Assembly: GCA_910587485.1 (NCBI GenBank)
Contig: CAJUKN010000024.1
Coordinates: forward strand, 9,499 to 39,417
From: an uncultured Lachnospira sp.
GTDB taxonomy: Bacteria > Bacillota > Clostridia > Lachnospirales > Lachnospiraceae
Direction: 5' to 3'
Length of the DNA stretch: 29,919 nucleotides
A model generated the notes under the pieces. That model searched no databases and was not told the origin of the DNA. It was given only the letters and a program-made list of their open reading frames with translations. Each line of letters begins with the position of its first letter. The stretch's first letter is position 1. Of the stretch, positions 8,557 through 16,383 are shown in pieces. Position numbers and translations under genes: made by a program.

Positions 8557-8586
8557 AAGCTCTTTGCCAATAGGCCGAGAGCTTTT
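8557..8586 (+). terminator. Terminator-like hairpin in the pel leader
   Basis: AAGCTCT (8557-8563) pairs with AGAGCTT (8578-8584), with GCC/GGC pairing inside the loop, preceded by an A-run and followed by TTTTGTT. It can end transcripts from the ABC genes. Because the promoter at 8515-8543 lies upstream of it, it would also sit at the very 5' end of the pel transcript and could act as an attenuator or 5' protective stem. Confidence 0.6.
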
Positions 8587-8606
8587 GTTGGTATAAGGAA
8601 ATGGTA

Positions 8607-8870
8607 ATGAAACTGGATAATAATACTTATATAAGGAAGGCTGCTGGTTCATATTGGATTGTAAGAACAGGTGATGCTATTTTAGAATATCAAAACCCTA
8701 TTATACTAAATGAAACAGGAGCCAAGATGTATGAGCTTTTGGAAAAAGGATATTCCAAAGAAGATGTTGCAAATCATATGGTGAAAGAGTATGACATATC
8801 ATATGAGGAAGCTTTAAACGATACAGAGTCATTTGTAAATATGCTGGTTAATAGCGGATTGAGGAAATAA
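8607..8870 (+). CDS. PqqD-like small protein (first gene of the pel operon)
   Basis: An 87-residue soluble protein resembling PqqD-family domains, the winged-helix peptide-binding fold also used as the recognition element in RiPP biosynthesis. The pattern is typical: an N-terminal beta region (YIRKAAGSYWIVRTGDAILE), then NPIILNETGAKMYELLEKGYSKEDVANHMVKEYD, where the LNETGAxxxELL helix is the best family marker, then a C-terminal helix ending in MLVNSGL. No radical-SAM enzyme or precursor peptide is visible nearby, so a RiPP role is not supported. ATG 8607 is preferred to ATG 8601 because AAGGA (8595-8599) is seven bases before it. The stop TAA overlaps the next start by one base (TAATG), so it is coupled to the SDR-PelD gene. 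Its role in polysaccharide synthesis is unknown. Confidence 0.75.
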   Translation: MKLDNNTYIRKAAGSYWIVRTGDAILEYQNPIILNETGAKMYELLEKGYSKEDVANHMVKEYDISYEEALNDTESFVNMLVNSGLRK

Positions 8871-11074
8871 TGAGAGTATTAATTATAGGCGGAACCGGAA
8901 CGGTTAGTACAGAGATTATTCAAAAGTTTAGTAAAGAAGGGGCTAGAGTATATACGCTTTCCAGACAAAAGAGTGAAAAAAAGGGCGGCTTTAGCAGGGT
9001 TTATGAATCGTATGGATTTGCATATGATAATGCTTATATAAAGGAAGTGTTTGAGAGTGTAAATCCTGATATTACTATTTTTACAGGGGCTTTTGATACC
9101 AGTTTTCATTGGGAAAATGGATATAGTGAGACGATAGAGTTTGGCAATGGATTATATAATTTTTTAAATGCGTTTTATGTTTTGGGGCATGGGCGTTTTA
9201 TTTATCTGTCTTCCGATGATATTGAAGATATTACAGAGCAAAAGTTTCGTGAGCTTGCGCATGAAAAAAAAGACGATGATGACAATTATATAAAAAATTC
9301 ACAGTTATTTAAAGCGTATGCTGTCAAAAAAGGTGAAAATATATGCGGTAATTTTAGAAATAGTACAATGAGTGATGTTATATCGCTTCGTGTTAATAAT
9401 TTATGTCTGTTGCCTGCTAATCCTTCAGAAGTTATGGGAGACTGTGCAAAGATGCTGGTAGAAGGATATAAAAAAAATACCATAACAATTCGCCAGATGG
9501 GATATTCTCCTTTATATATAGCCGATATGGTTATGGCGTTATATAATGTCTCTTGCACAACGCATTTAGATGAAGGATTATTTGTGTTGCAGTCGGATAA
9601 GATCATATCAACGTCGGCTGTTGTAAAGATGGTGTGTGAGGCGTTAAACAAACAGTGCAAAACTATTGAAAATCCAAGAGTTACACAGGATGATTTTGCA
9701 ATTGAAGCGGTAGACCTTTCAACCCAGTTGAAGGTAAGTATTTTTAAGAATCCTAAAGCTTGTGTTGATGAGACCATTAAGCTTTTTAAAGAAAAGCCAG
9801 AGCGATTTATTGCAGAGGAAGTAAAGCCAGATAGCTTTGTTAAAAGAATGTGGCAAAAGTTTAAACCACTTATTTTAGCGATTTTACCATTTATTGAAAA
9901 TATCCTTTTATTTATACCATTTTTTATGATTAATAACCGAGTGACTGGGAGTGCATATTTTGCAAAACTAGACCCCTACCTGTTATTTGTTATTTTAGCT
10001 GCGTTGGTTTATGGTCAGCAACAGGCTGCATTTTCAGCAATATTATCCGTGGCGGGATATATGTTTAGACAGGCATATGGTCGTACTGGTTTTGATATTA
10101 TGTTAGATTACAATACATATGTGTGGATTGCTCAGTTGATTATTGTGGGTATGAGCGTAGGTTATCTGCGGGATAAGATAAAATTAATTAAAGATGATAA
10201 ATTAGATGAATCAGCATATTTAGGCAGTCGATTAAAAGATGTGGAAGATATTAATACAATTAATGTCAAGATAAAAGATGAACTTGAAACGCAGGTTATC
10301 AATCAAAGTGAAAGTTTAGGCAAGATTTTTGAGATTACATCAACATTAGACAGCGATGCTCCAGAAGAAGTTTACTTCCATGCGGCGGAAGTGGTGTCTC
10401 AGCTTATGGGATGCAAAGATGTGGCTATTTATAACGTATCAAACAGGTCTTTTGCACGATTGATGTCTATGACTTCAGATAATGCACGAAAGTTAGGAAA
10501 CTCAATAGAATATACAAAATATGATGATATGTATGAGGAACTCAAGCAAGGCAGAGTATTTATGAATCGAAAGCTGTTGAGAGATTATCCTCTGATGGCA
10601 GTTGCTATTTCAGAAAATAATGAATTAAACTCTATCATTATGTTGTGGGATATGCCTCTTGAGAGAATGAATCTGTCACAATCCAACCGTTTAAAAGTTA
10701 TCAGTTATATTATTCAAAATGCTGTTATTAAGGCGGATAGATATATTAATATGCTTGAGAGTGAGCGATATATTGAAGGAACAAGAGTACTTGAACCAAA
10801 CGCGTTTAGAACACTTGTCAATGCGTTTGTAGCTGCAAGACAAAAGCATTTGGCGGACTGTTCTATTATTAGAGTAAGTGTTGACGATATGATGACTTTA
10901 AATGAAGCAGGAGAAAAAATGGCAAAACTTCTTAGAACAACTGATTATTTAGGAAGCTTAAATGACAGCCATTTATATATTTTGCTTGCGAATACCAATT
11001 CTACCGATGCAACATATGTGGCAAAGCGAATTAAAGATTTAGGTCTGCGTTATGAAATGATTACCAGAATATAA
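8870..11074 (+). CDS. pelD: SDR (epimerase-like)-PelD fusion, candidate c-di-GMP receptor
   Basis: A 734-residue fusion. Residues 1-310 are an extended SDR domain: the Rossmann GGTGTVS at 7-13, SS at 114-115, and Tyr150/Lys154 in a YxxxK arrangement, so a nucleotide-sugar epimerase or dehydratase activity is possible. Residues 330-435 hold about four membrane helices, then a likely coiled region (440-490), a GAF-like domain (about 485-625) and a degenerate GGDEF domain (635-734). The active-site motif is replaced (LNDSH at 697-701), but RTTD at 689-692 matches the RxxD inhibitory site used by PelD to bind c-di-GMP, and Arg720 or Arg727 could be the further binding Arg. This layout matches PelD of the Pel polysaccharide system, an inner-membrane receptor that activates synthesis. 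In Pseudomonas the epimerase (PelX) is a separate protein. The fusion is seen directly; c-di-GMP binding is inferred. Confidence 0.85.
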   Translation: MRVLIIGGTGTVSTEIIQKFSKEGARVYTLSRQKSEKKGGFSRVYESYGFAYDNAYIKEVFESVNPDITIFTGAFDTSFHWENGYSETIEFGNGLYNFLNAFYVLGHGRFIYLSSDDIEDITEQKFRELAHEKKDDDDNYIKNSQLFKAYAVKKGENICGNFRNSTMSDVISLRVNNLCLLPANPSEVMGDCAKMLVEGYKKNTITIRQMGYSPLYIADMVMALYNVSCTTHLDEGLFVLQSDKIISTSAVVKMVCEALNKQCKTIENPRVTQDDFAIEAVDLSTQLKVSIFKNPKACVDETIKLFKEKPERFIAEEVKPDSFVKRMWQKFKPLILAILPFIENILLFIPFFMINNRVTGSAYFAKLDPYLLFVILAALVYGQQQAAFSAILSVAGYMFRQAYGRTGFDIMLDYNTYVWIAQLIIVGMSVGYLRDKIKLIKDDKLDESAYLGSRLKDVEDINTINVKIKDELETQVINQSESLGKIFEITSTLDSDAPEEVYFHAAEVVSQLMGCKDVAIYNVSNRSFARLMSMTSDNARKLGNSIEYTKYDDMYEELKQGRVFMNRKLLRDYPLMAVAISENNELNSIIMLWDMPLERMNLSQSNRLKVISYIIQNAVIKADRYINMLESERYIEGTRVLEPNAFRTLVNAFVAARQKHLADCSIIRVSVDDMMTLNEAGEKMAKLLRTTDYLGSLNDSHLYILLANTNSTDATYVAKRIKDLGLRYEMITRI

Positions 11075-11089
11075 TATATAGAGAGGGTA

Positions 11090-11902
11090 ATGATGTTTTT
11101 TAATATTATTGATGTACTATTAATATTAGTAAGTTGTCCAATTATAGTAATAGCATTTTTTGGCTGTGGCATTCTTATGAAGAAATTGTTTTTTCATAAG
11201 GAAGTGGATTTGTCCGATGTTGTGTTTAGTAAAGACCGAATTGAGCAGTTAGAAAAAAGCAATGCTGATGAGGAGAGCAATTTTGTCTCAATACGTGAGG
11301 CTGTTGCTGTATCAGACTACCGCAATCAAAGACAGCTTATGATGAATATTTTAAAAAGAGATACGAAAAAAACACTGGGTTCGCTGTCTTATGCGTTAAA
11401 CAGTGAAGATTCGGAGACGTCACACTATGCAGCTTCTGCACTTGGTGATGAGCTGGGTATGTTTCGTAATAAGGTTCATAAGCTTCATAAAATTGTAAGA
11501 GAGTACGGGGAAGCAGGAAAAGATGCCTGTGAGTTGATAGAGACTATTTACAGCACAGTTAAACAAGATGTATTTCCACCGACAGAATATAAGCAGTTGG
11601 TAGAAATTGTAGATGATACGTTAGATATTATGGAAGAAAAATATCAAGAATGTTTGCAGCCTGAATATTATGAGTGGGTTGTTGAATTATTGCTTGATAT
11701 TTCAGAATATGACAAGGCATTTAAATGGTGTGGTCAAGCACGAAATCGATACAAGGAAGAACTGATAACATATAAATGTTATTTTCGGTATTATTATGGT
11801 ATAGGGGACGGAGAAATGTTCTTAAGCACATTGGAGGAATTAAAGAAGGTTGATGTTACTATTGACAGTGATACTTTAGAGCTTTTTAGAACATTTAGTT
11901 AA
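11090..11902 (+). CDS. pelE: PelE-like membrane-anchored helical-repeat protein
   Basis: A 270-residue protein with one long hydrophobic segment at residues 5-31 and a soluble alpha-helical remainder. Residues about 85-125 (RDTKKTLGSLSYALNSEDSETSHYAASALGDELG) have the helix pattern found in PelE, where a helical repeat region follows the membrane segment, and TPR-like helices run to the end (YYEWVVELLLDISEYDKAFKWCGQARNRY is TPR-like). PelE partners PelD and PelG at the cytoplasmic membrane in the Pel synthase-export complex. Position supports this: it starts 15 bp after pelD and precedes pelF and pelG. Pseudomonas PelE is somewhat longer and has two membrane segments. ATG 11090 follows GAGAGGG; ATG 11093 is also possible. 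The assignment rests on domain layout and context more than on diagnostic residues. Confidence 0.7.
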   Translation: MMFFNIIDVLLILVSCPIIVIAFFGCGILMKKLFFHKEVDLSDVVFSKDRIEQLEKSNADEESNFVSIREAVAVSDYRNQRQLMMNILKRDTKKTLGSLSYALNSEDSETSHYAASALGDELGMFRNKVHKLHKIVREYGEAGKDACELIETIYSTVKQDVFPPTEYKQLVEIVDDTLDIMEEKYQECLQPEYYEWVVELLLDISEYDKAFKWCGQARNRYKEELITYKCYFRYYYGIGDGEMFLSTLEELKKVDVTIDSDTLELFRTFS

Positions 11903-11921
11903 AAATAGGCAGGTTTATCTG

Positions 11922-14291
11922 ATGGGAGTAATCAATGCGTTTCAATCAATCTTAATATTATTTTTATATACATTTGTTGTAGTGATAATACCCAGTCTGA
12001 TTTTGGGAAAAAGGTTTGCAAACAGAAGATTTGCTGAGCGTTTTATGATTTATTTGACTGTTGGTAATACATATATTATTAATATTGTATTTTTATTACA
12101 ATTAATGAAAATATCCAATAAAACAACATTGATATTGGCTTCTTTTGGTGTGGAACTTATTATTTATATTATTATCAATCGAAAAAAAATAGGTACAGCA
12201 ATTATCAATGTATTTAATGTTCTTGATAAGCATGTGAGAGGAACACTTGGAGCAAAAAGTTTAAAGACAATTATATGGTCTACTTTAAAGAAAATAGTTG
12301 TTACATATGCTCAAAAAATCTGGAAATTTATAAAAATATACAATGTTGAACTAATATTTGGTACACTTTTAATATTAATTATTAGTTATTTTTATGGAAC
12401 AAACAGTTTAGTCAATTATGGCTATGGGGCATCTGATTTGCCAGTACATAATTATTGGATTAATGCAATGTCTGAAAATAAAGTATTTGTAGCGGGCGTA
12501 TATCCGCATGGATTTCATTGTATTATCTATTATCTGCATGAAGTTTTTGGCATAGATACTTATATTTTATTAAGACTATTTACATTGACAAGTGTACTTT
12601 ATATACATTTAGCATTGTTTGCTACGATTAAGAGTTTAACAAAATCAAGATATTCTTCTTATGCGGCGGTTATTATATATATTGTTGTTGATTATTTAAA
12701 CACAGACTGTTATTTAAGGTATGTTGCTAATTTGCCGCAAGAATATGGCATGATATTTATTATGCCAACTATATATTTTCTAATTCAATTCTTTTTCTAT
12801 GAAAAAGAAAATACCAAGAGTTTAAAATGGGATAAAGTAGACTATAACACAAAAAAGATTTGGAATAAAATAAGATATCAACTTCGATATAGAAATGTCT
12901 ATGATATGTATGGCAGAGAAAGTTTATTTTTTGCAGCATTAAGCTTTTCATTGACCATTGCCATACACTTTTATGGAACATTTATTGCGGGATTGTTTTG
13001 TATAGCAATTGTTGCTGCATTTTTTGACCGATTTATCCGACCTAGATATATGTTAAAATTGATGACAGCATTTATAATAGGCGTACTTATTGCCATTCTT
13101 CCTATGGCAGTTTCCATTATTCAGGGAAATAAGATGCAAGGTTCTATAGGATGGGGATTAAATATTATTAATTCCAGTAAAAGCGATACAACAGAACAAA
13201 ATAGTAATATAAACAATAGTTCAAATAATACATCGTCAAGTGATATACAGCAAAATACAGTACAAGACAATAATACAGGCACAACAAATATCAATGATGG
13301 GATAGAAAGTGCAAAACCATCAAAAAGTTTTGGAGAAAAATTAGTTGATTTATGTATCAATGCGTTTCAAGCTTTGGTTAGTGGTGTTGATTCTTATGTT
13401 ATGAACAAGTATGCGTTGATATATGTAATAATGATGCTTGTAGGCAGTCTATTTATGATATTGTTTGGTATAGGGTTAAAATTGGTAAAACAATACATAT
13501 ATGGTTCAAGCTATATCACAGTAGTGATAGGAAATTTATTAATACATGTAATGTTTATATCCAAAGTATTTGGCTTGCCTGCATTGATGGACCAAAACCG
13601 CTGCAGAATTTATATGATGTATTGTATGACTGCTTTTGTGGGCATGTTTTTAGATATTGTGACAGGGATTATACATGATATTATAAAAGATTCGCGTATA
13701 CATAATATTTTTTCTCTGGAAAGAGGAATTATTGTATGTGTTGTATTGATTATTATATTTGGTATTAGACCTCCCGTAAGAATTTCAGAGGGAATGATTC
13801 TTGAGAGAAATGGTGCAATTCAATGTTTATATAATATTATGAAGGAACATGAAGATGATACATGGACAGTTGTATCAGCAAATGATGAGTTTCGTATGAT
13901 AGATGACAGAGGCTGGCATGTAGAAATTTATGAATTTTTAAAGAAACAAAAAAGAGTGAGTCGATATAATATTCCAACAAAGTATGTCTATTTTTTTGTA
14001 GAGAAAAAGCCAGTTGACTATATGAAAGAACATGAGAAAAGTGGAAGTATGGTATCAAGAGAAAGTGCAAGCGAGTATCTTCCAGATGCCGTATCTGGAA
14101 TTAGCATTTATACGGCACAATTAAGGTTAATGATAATGTCTAAGATGTATTACTGGGCAAATGAATATATGCAGTTATATCCAAATGATTTTTCCATTTA
14201 TTATGAAGATAATGAATTTATTTGTTATAAGTTAATACAAAATACATCTAATTTGAATAATCTTATTATTGATTATGGATATAATGAATAA
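11922..14291 (+). CDS. Large polytopic membrane protein, GT-C-like
   Basis: A 789-residue integral membrane protein with roughly a dozen hydrophobic segments. After three or four N-terminal helices comes an outside-facing stretch containing YGYGASDLPVHNYWI (about residues 167-181) and VYPHGFH (about 193-199). Acidic and His residues in the first large outer loop are typical of GT-C glycosyltransferases that use lipid-linked sugars, so that is my best guess. Residues about 417-462 are an Asn/Ser/Thr-rich low-complexity linker between two membrane blocks. The C-terminal 170 residues are mainly soluble (ERNGAIQCLYNIMKEHEDD onward), as in several GT-C enzymes. I do not recognise a named family. 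It sits inside the pel operon between the PelE-like and DUF2194-like genes and has no counterpart in the Pseudomonas pel operon. The ribosome site is weak (CAGGT). Confidence 0.6.
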   Translation: MGVINAFQSILILFLYTFVVVIIPSLILGKRFANRRFAERFMIYLTVGNTYIINIVFLLQLMKISNKTTLILASFGVELIIYIIINRKKIGTAIINVFNVLDKHVRGTLGAKSLKTIIWSTLKKIVVTYAQKIWKFIKIYNVELIFGTLLILIISYFYGTNSLVNYGYGASDLPVHNYWINAMSENKVFVAGVYPHGFHCIIYYLHEVFGIDTYILLRLFTLTSVLYIHLALFATIKSLTKSRYSSYAAVIIYIVVDYLNTDCYLRYVANLPQEYGMIFIMPTIYFLIQFFFYEKENTKSLKWDKVDYNTKKIWNKIRYQLRYRNVYDMYGRESLFFAALSFSLTIAIHFYGTFIAGLFCIAIVAAFFDRFIRPRYMLKLMTAFIIGVLIAILPMAVSIIQGNKMQGSIGWGLNIINSSKSDTTEQNSNINNSSNNTSSSDIQQNTVQDNNTGTTNINDGIESAKPSKSFGEKLVDLCINAFQALVSGVDSYVMNKYALIYVIMMLVGSLFMILFGIGLKLVKQYIYGSSYITVVIGNLLIHVMFISKVFGLPALMDQNRCRIYMMYCMTAFVGMFLDIVTGIIHDIIKDSRIHNIFSLERGIIVCVVLIIIFGIRPPVRISEGMILERNGAIQCLYNIMKEHEDDTWTVVSANDEFRMIDDRGWHVEIYEFLKKQKRVSRYNIPTKYVYFFVEKKPVDYMKEHEKSGSMVSRESASEYLPDAVSGISIYTAQLRLMIMSKMYYWANEYMQLYPNDFSIYYEDNEFICYKLIQNTSNLNNLIIDYGYNE

Positions 14292-14396
14292 TCATTGCTG
14301 ATATATGATGAACTTTTATGTCAAAACGTCACAAATAAAGTTTGATATAACAACAATGCGTAATTTATGTGCTGCACTTCAGAATGGAGGGGTTCT

Positions 14397-16232
14397 ATGG
14401 ATAAGGGAAATATTACAAAAAGAGTATACTTTACAGTAAGCATTGTAATGTTGCTTATTTTGTTTATGTTTCAATTTTCTGGCATTATAAGAAGAAAATA
14501 TAATGATTATGATATCAATACGTATGCTGCGGATACAAAGACTACATTTACAAGAAGCGGTACTTATTTGCCAGCGACAGATGAAAGAAAAGTGACAAAT
14601 GGTGATACTAGATATGTTTCTTTTGTTGGCGATATTAACAGTGATTGTGGAATTACAGTTTATGAATGGTGCAGATATACAAAAAGAAATTTATGTATAT
14701 ATACAACATTAGATGATGTGACAATTAATGAACATAATTTACCACAGGCTTTGTTTGTGGATGCCAAGTTTATTAATTTTTCCAAACAGCTTGACAAGCT
14801 TGAATCCTTTGCTGATATGGGGATTACTGTTGTATTTTGTACCTTGCCTTCTTATGATGATTTTCTTGAAAATATCCAGTTGAGAGATTTTTGCGGAATA
14901 TCTTTAGTTGCTCGAAATATTAAGACTGTAGGATATAAATTATATGAAGGCTTCCTGTTTGGCGGTGAAACATGGTATTTACCAGAAAATGAGGAGCAGG
15001 AAGAAATGTATCAGGATTTAAAATTAGATGTTCCTTGGTATCAAACGACAAACAGCACAAAAACGTATATGTCAGCGATTGTTGACCCTAGCAGATATGA
15101 ATATTTAAAAAATGAAGAACAGCCTCCTGTTGTATGGAGCAAGAGATATGAAAATGCGTATGTGTTTTGTATTAATGGTGGACTTATGGAAGATATTTCT
15201 GGTATTGCCATTCTTGACTGTATTATGTATGAAACGCACGATTATGAGATATATCCTGTTGTTGATGCGGAGACTCTTGTAATCAATGCTTATCCATTAC
15301 TTTCCTTTGAAAATGATGATACCATTAAAAAATTCTATTCAAGAAATATGGAGTCCATGCTTACAAATTTAATGTGGCCAGAGATATCCAATTTAATTGA
15401 TGCCGTTGGTTCTAAAGCAACATTTATGCCAGCTTTGCAATTGCAGTATAAAGATGATATACAGCCATCAATCAGTTCTTTGTTTTATTTTTTCCGCTTG
15501 ATAAATGAAAAAAGTGCAGAGGCGGGACTTACTACAGTAACAAGAGATGATATTTCAGTAAAAGATAAGATAGAATCGGATTATAATACCTATAATAGTT
15601 ATCTAAATAATTACGATTTTTTAAGTATTATGTCAAAGCGTTCAGAAGTTCAAGAAATTCTTGATAATCATTCGTCAATATTTAAAAATTTAAGGACGAT
15701 TGTAGCCCAAAAAAGTGATGGCAATGCGCCTTTGTTCGCTTATGGAACAGAAGATATCCTTATTCTTGACAGTTTGATTAATGGAAGACATTACACTTAT
15801 TTTAATGATTACAGACAAAAATGCTTTTATACAGCATTGGCATATACAGGTATAGAGTTGGATATGTCGAATGAATATTATCCAGATGATGAGGAAAAAT
15901 TGTGGGATAAAAGTATAAAGCAGATATCAACAGCATTGACATTGTATACAAAAAGTAATGACTTTTTAAATAAATGTACAATGTCTGAAGCGGATAAGTT
16001 GGTAAGAGAATTTATGGCAACCAATTATGAGTCTTCTATGGAAGAGGATACTATTCATCTTAAGATTAATGGTAAATCGTTGGATTCAAGATTTGTGTTA
16101 AGAGTGCATAATAAAGAGATTGCTAATGTTACTGGTGCAGATTATATTAAAATTGAAGATGGAGCATATATTTTAAGGGTATATACAAATCAGCATGATG
16201 TAACCATAGAGTTGAAGAATTATAACAGGTAA
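14397..16232 (+). CDS. Membrane-anchored extracytoplasmic protein, DUF2194-like
   Basis: A 611-residue protein with an N-terminal membrane anchor (about residues 8-27) and a large domain outside the cell. It resembles DUF2194 proteins found next to pel-type genes in Firmicutes; this is recognition by pattern and context, not by search. Residues about 65-180 look like an alpha/beta flavodoxin- or amidotransferase-like fold (GITVVFCTLPSYDDF). The middle (LVINAYPLLSF, then GSKATFMPALQL) may be a NodB-like barrel, but I find neither the TFDDG nor the HxxxH metal motif of active deacetylases. The C-terminal 60 residues look like a beta-sandwich. It occupies the slot where PelA, the hydrolase/deacetylase, lies in other pel loci, so a polymer-handling role is likely. 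ATG 14397 is chosen over 14367 because GGAGG lies at 14386-14390. Confidence 0.6.
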   Translation: MDKGNITKRVYFTVSIVMLLILFMFQFSGIIRRKYNDYDINTYAADTKTTFTRSGTYLPATDERKVTNGDTRYVSFVGDINSDCGITVYEWCRYTKRNLCIYTTLDDVTINEHNLPQALFVDAKFINFSKQLDKLESFADMGITVVFCTLPSYDDFLENIQLRDFCGISLVARNIKTVGYKLYEGFLFGGETWYLPENEEQEEMYQDLKLDVPWYQTTNSTKTYMSAIVDPSRYEYLKNEEQPPVVWSKRYENAYVFCINGGLMEDISGIAILDCIMYETHDYEIYPVVDAETLVINAYPLLSFENDDTIKKFYSRNMESMLTNLMWPEISNLIDAVGSKATFMPALQLQYKDDIQPSISSLFYFFRLINEKSAEAGLTTVTRDDISVKDKIESDYNTYNSYLNNYDFLSIMSKRSEVQEILDNHSSIFKNLRTIVAQKSDGNAPLFAYGTEDILILDSLINGRHYTYFNDYRQKCFYTALAYTGIELDMSNEYYPDDEEKLWDKSIKQISTALTLYTKSNDFLNKCTMSEADKLVREFMATNYESSMEEDTIHLKINGKSLDSRFVLRVHNKEIANVTGADYIKIEDGAYILRVYTNQHDVTIELKNYNR

Positions 16233-16284
16233 AATTAGATAATGGTCAAAATATCTGTAATCAAATGGGTTCTTTTGTACAATG

Positions 16285-16335
16285 ATATGAGGTTATGAGC
16301 AAGTAGCGCAGTGGATTGCGAATATCCGCTTTGAC
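16285..16335 (+). repeat. 51-bp structured repeat, copy B (upstream of pelF)
   Basis: Second copy of the element at 893-943. GTGGAT (16311-16316) can pair with ATCCGC (16324-16329), and CGCA (16307-16310) with TGCG (16317-16320). Compared with copy A, one pair changes from A-U to G-C, one from U-G to C-G and one from C-G to U-G, while unpaired core positions are unchanged. It lies in the 151-bp gap before pelF, ending 48 bp before its start, and could tune pelF expression. Confidence 0.7.
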
Positions 16336-16383
16336 TAATTATCCAATAAATAAGAAGAATGGGAAGGAATGGAGTTATAAAAT

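Noticed and set aside
8607..8870. RiPP biosynthesis locus based on the PqqD-like protein
   Set aside because: No radical-SAM enzyme, cyclase, peptidase or precursor peptide was found near it in the window.
9286..9777. 163-codon open frame on the minus strand
   Set aside because: It is opposite the SDR part of the SDR-PelD gene, which is clearly coding; no recognisable protein features.
14301..14345. AACTTTTAT / ATAAAGTT inverted repeat before the DUF2194-like gene
   Set aside because: Bulged, AT-rich stem without a T-run; not strong enough for a terminator call.
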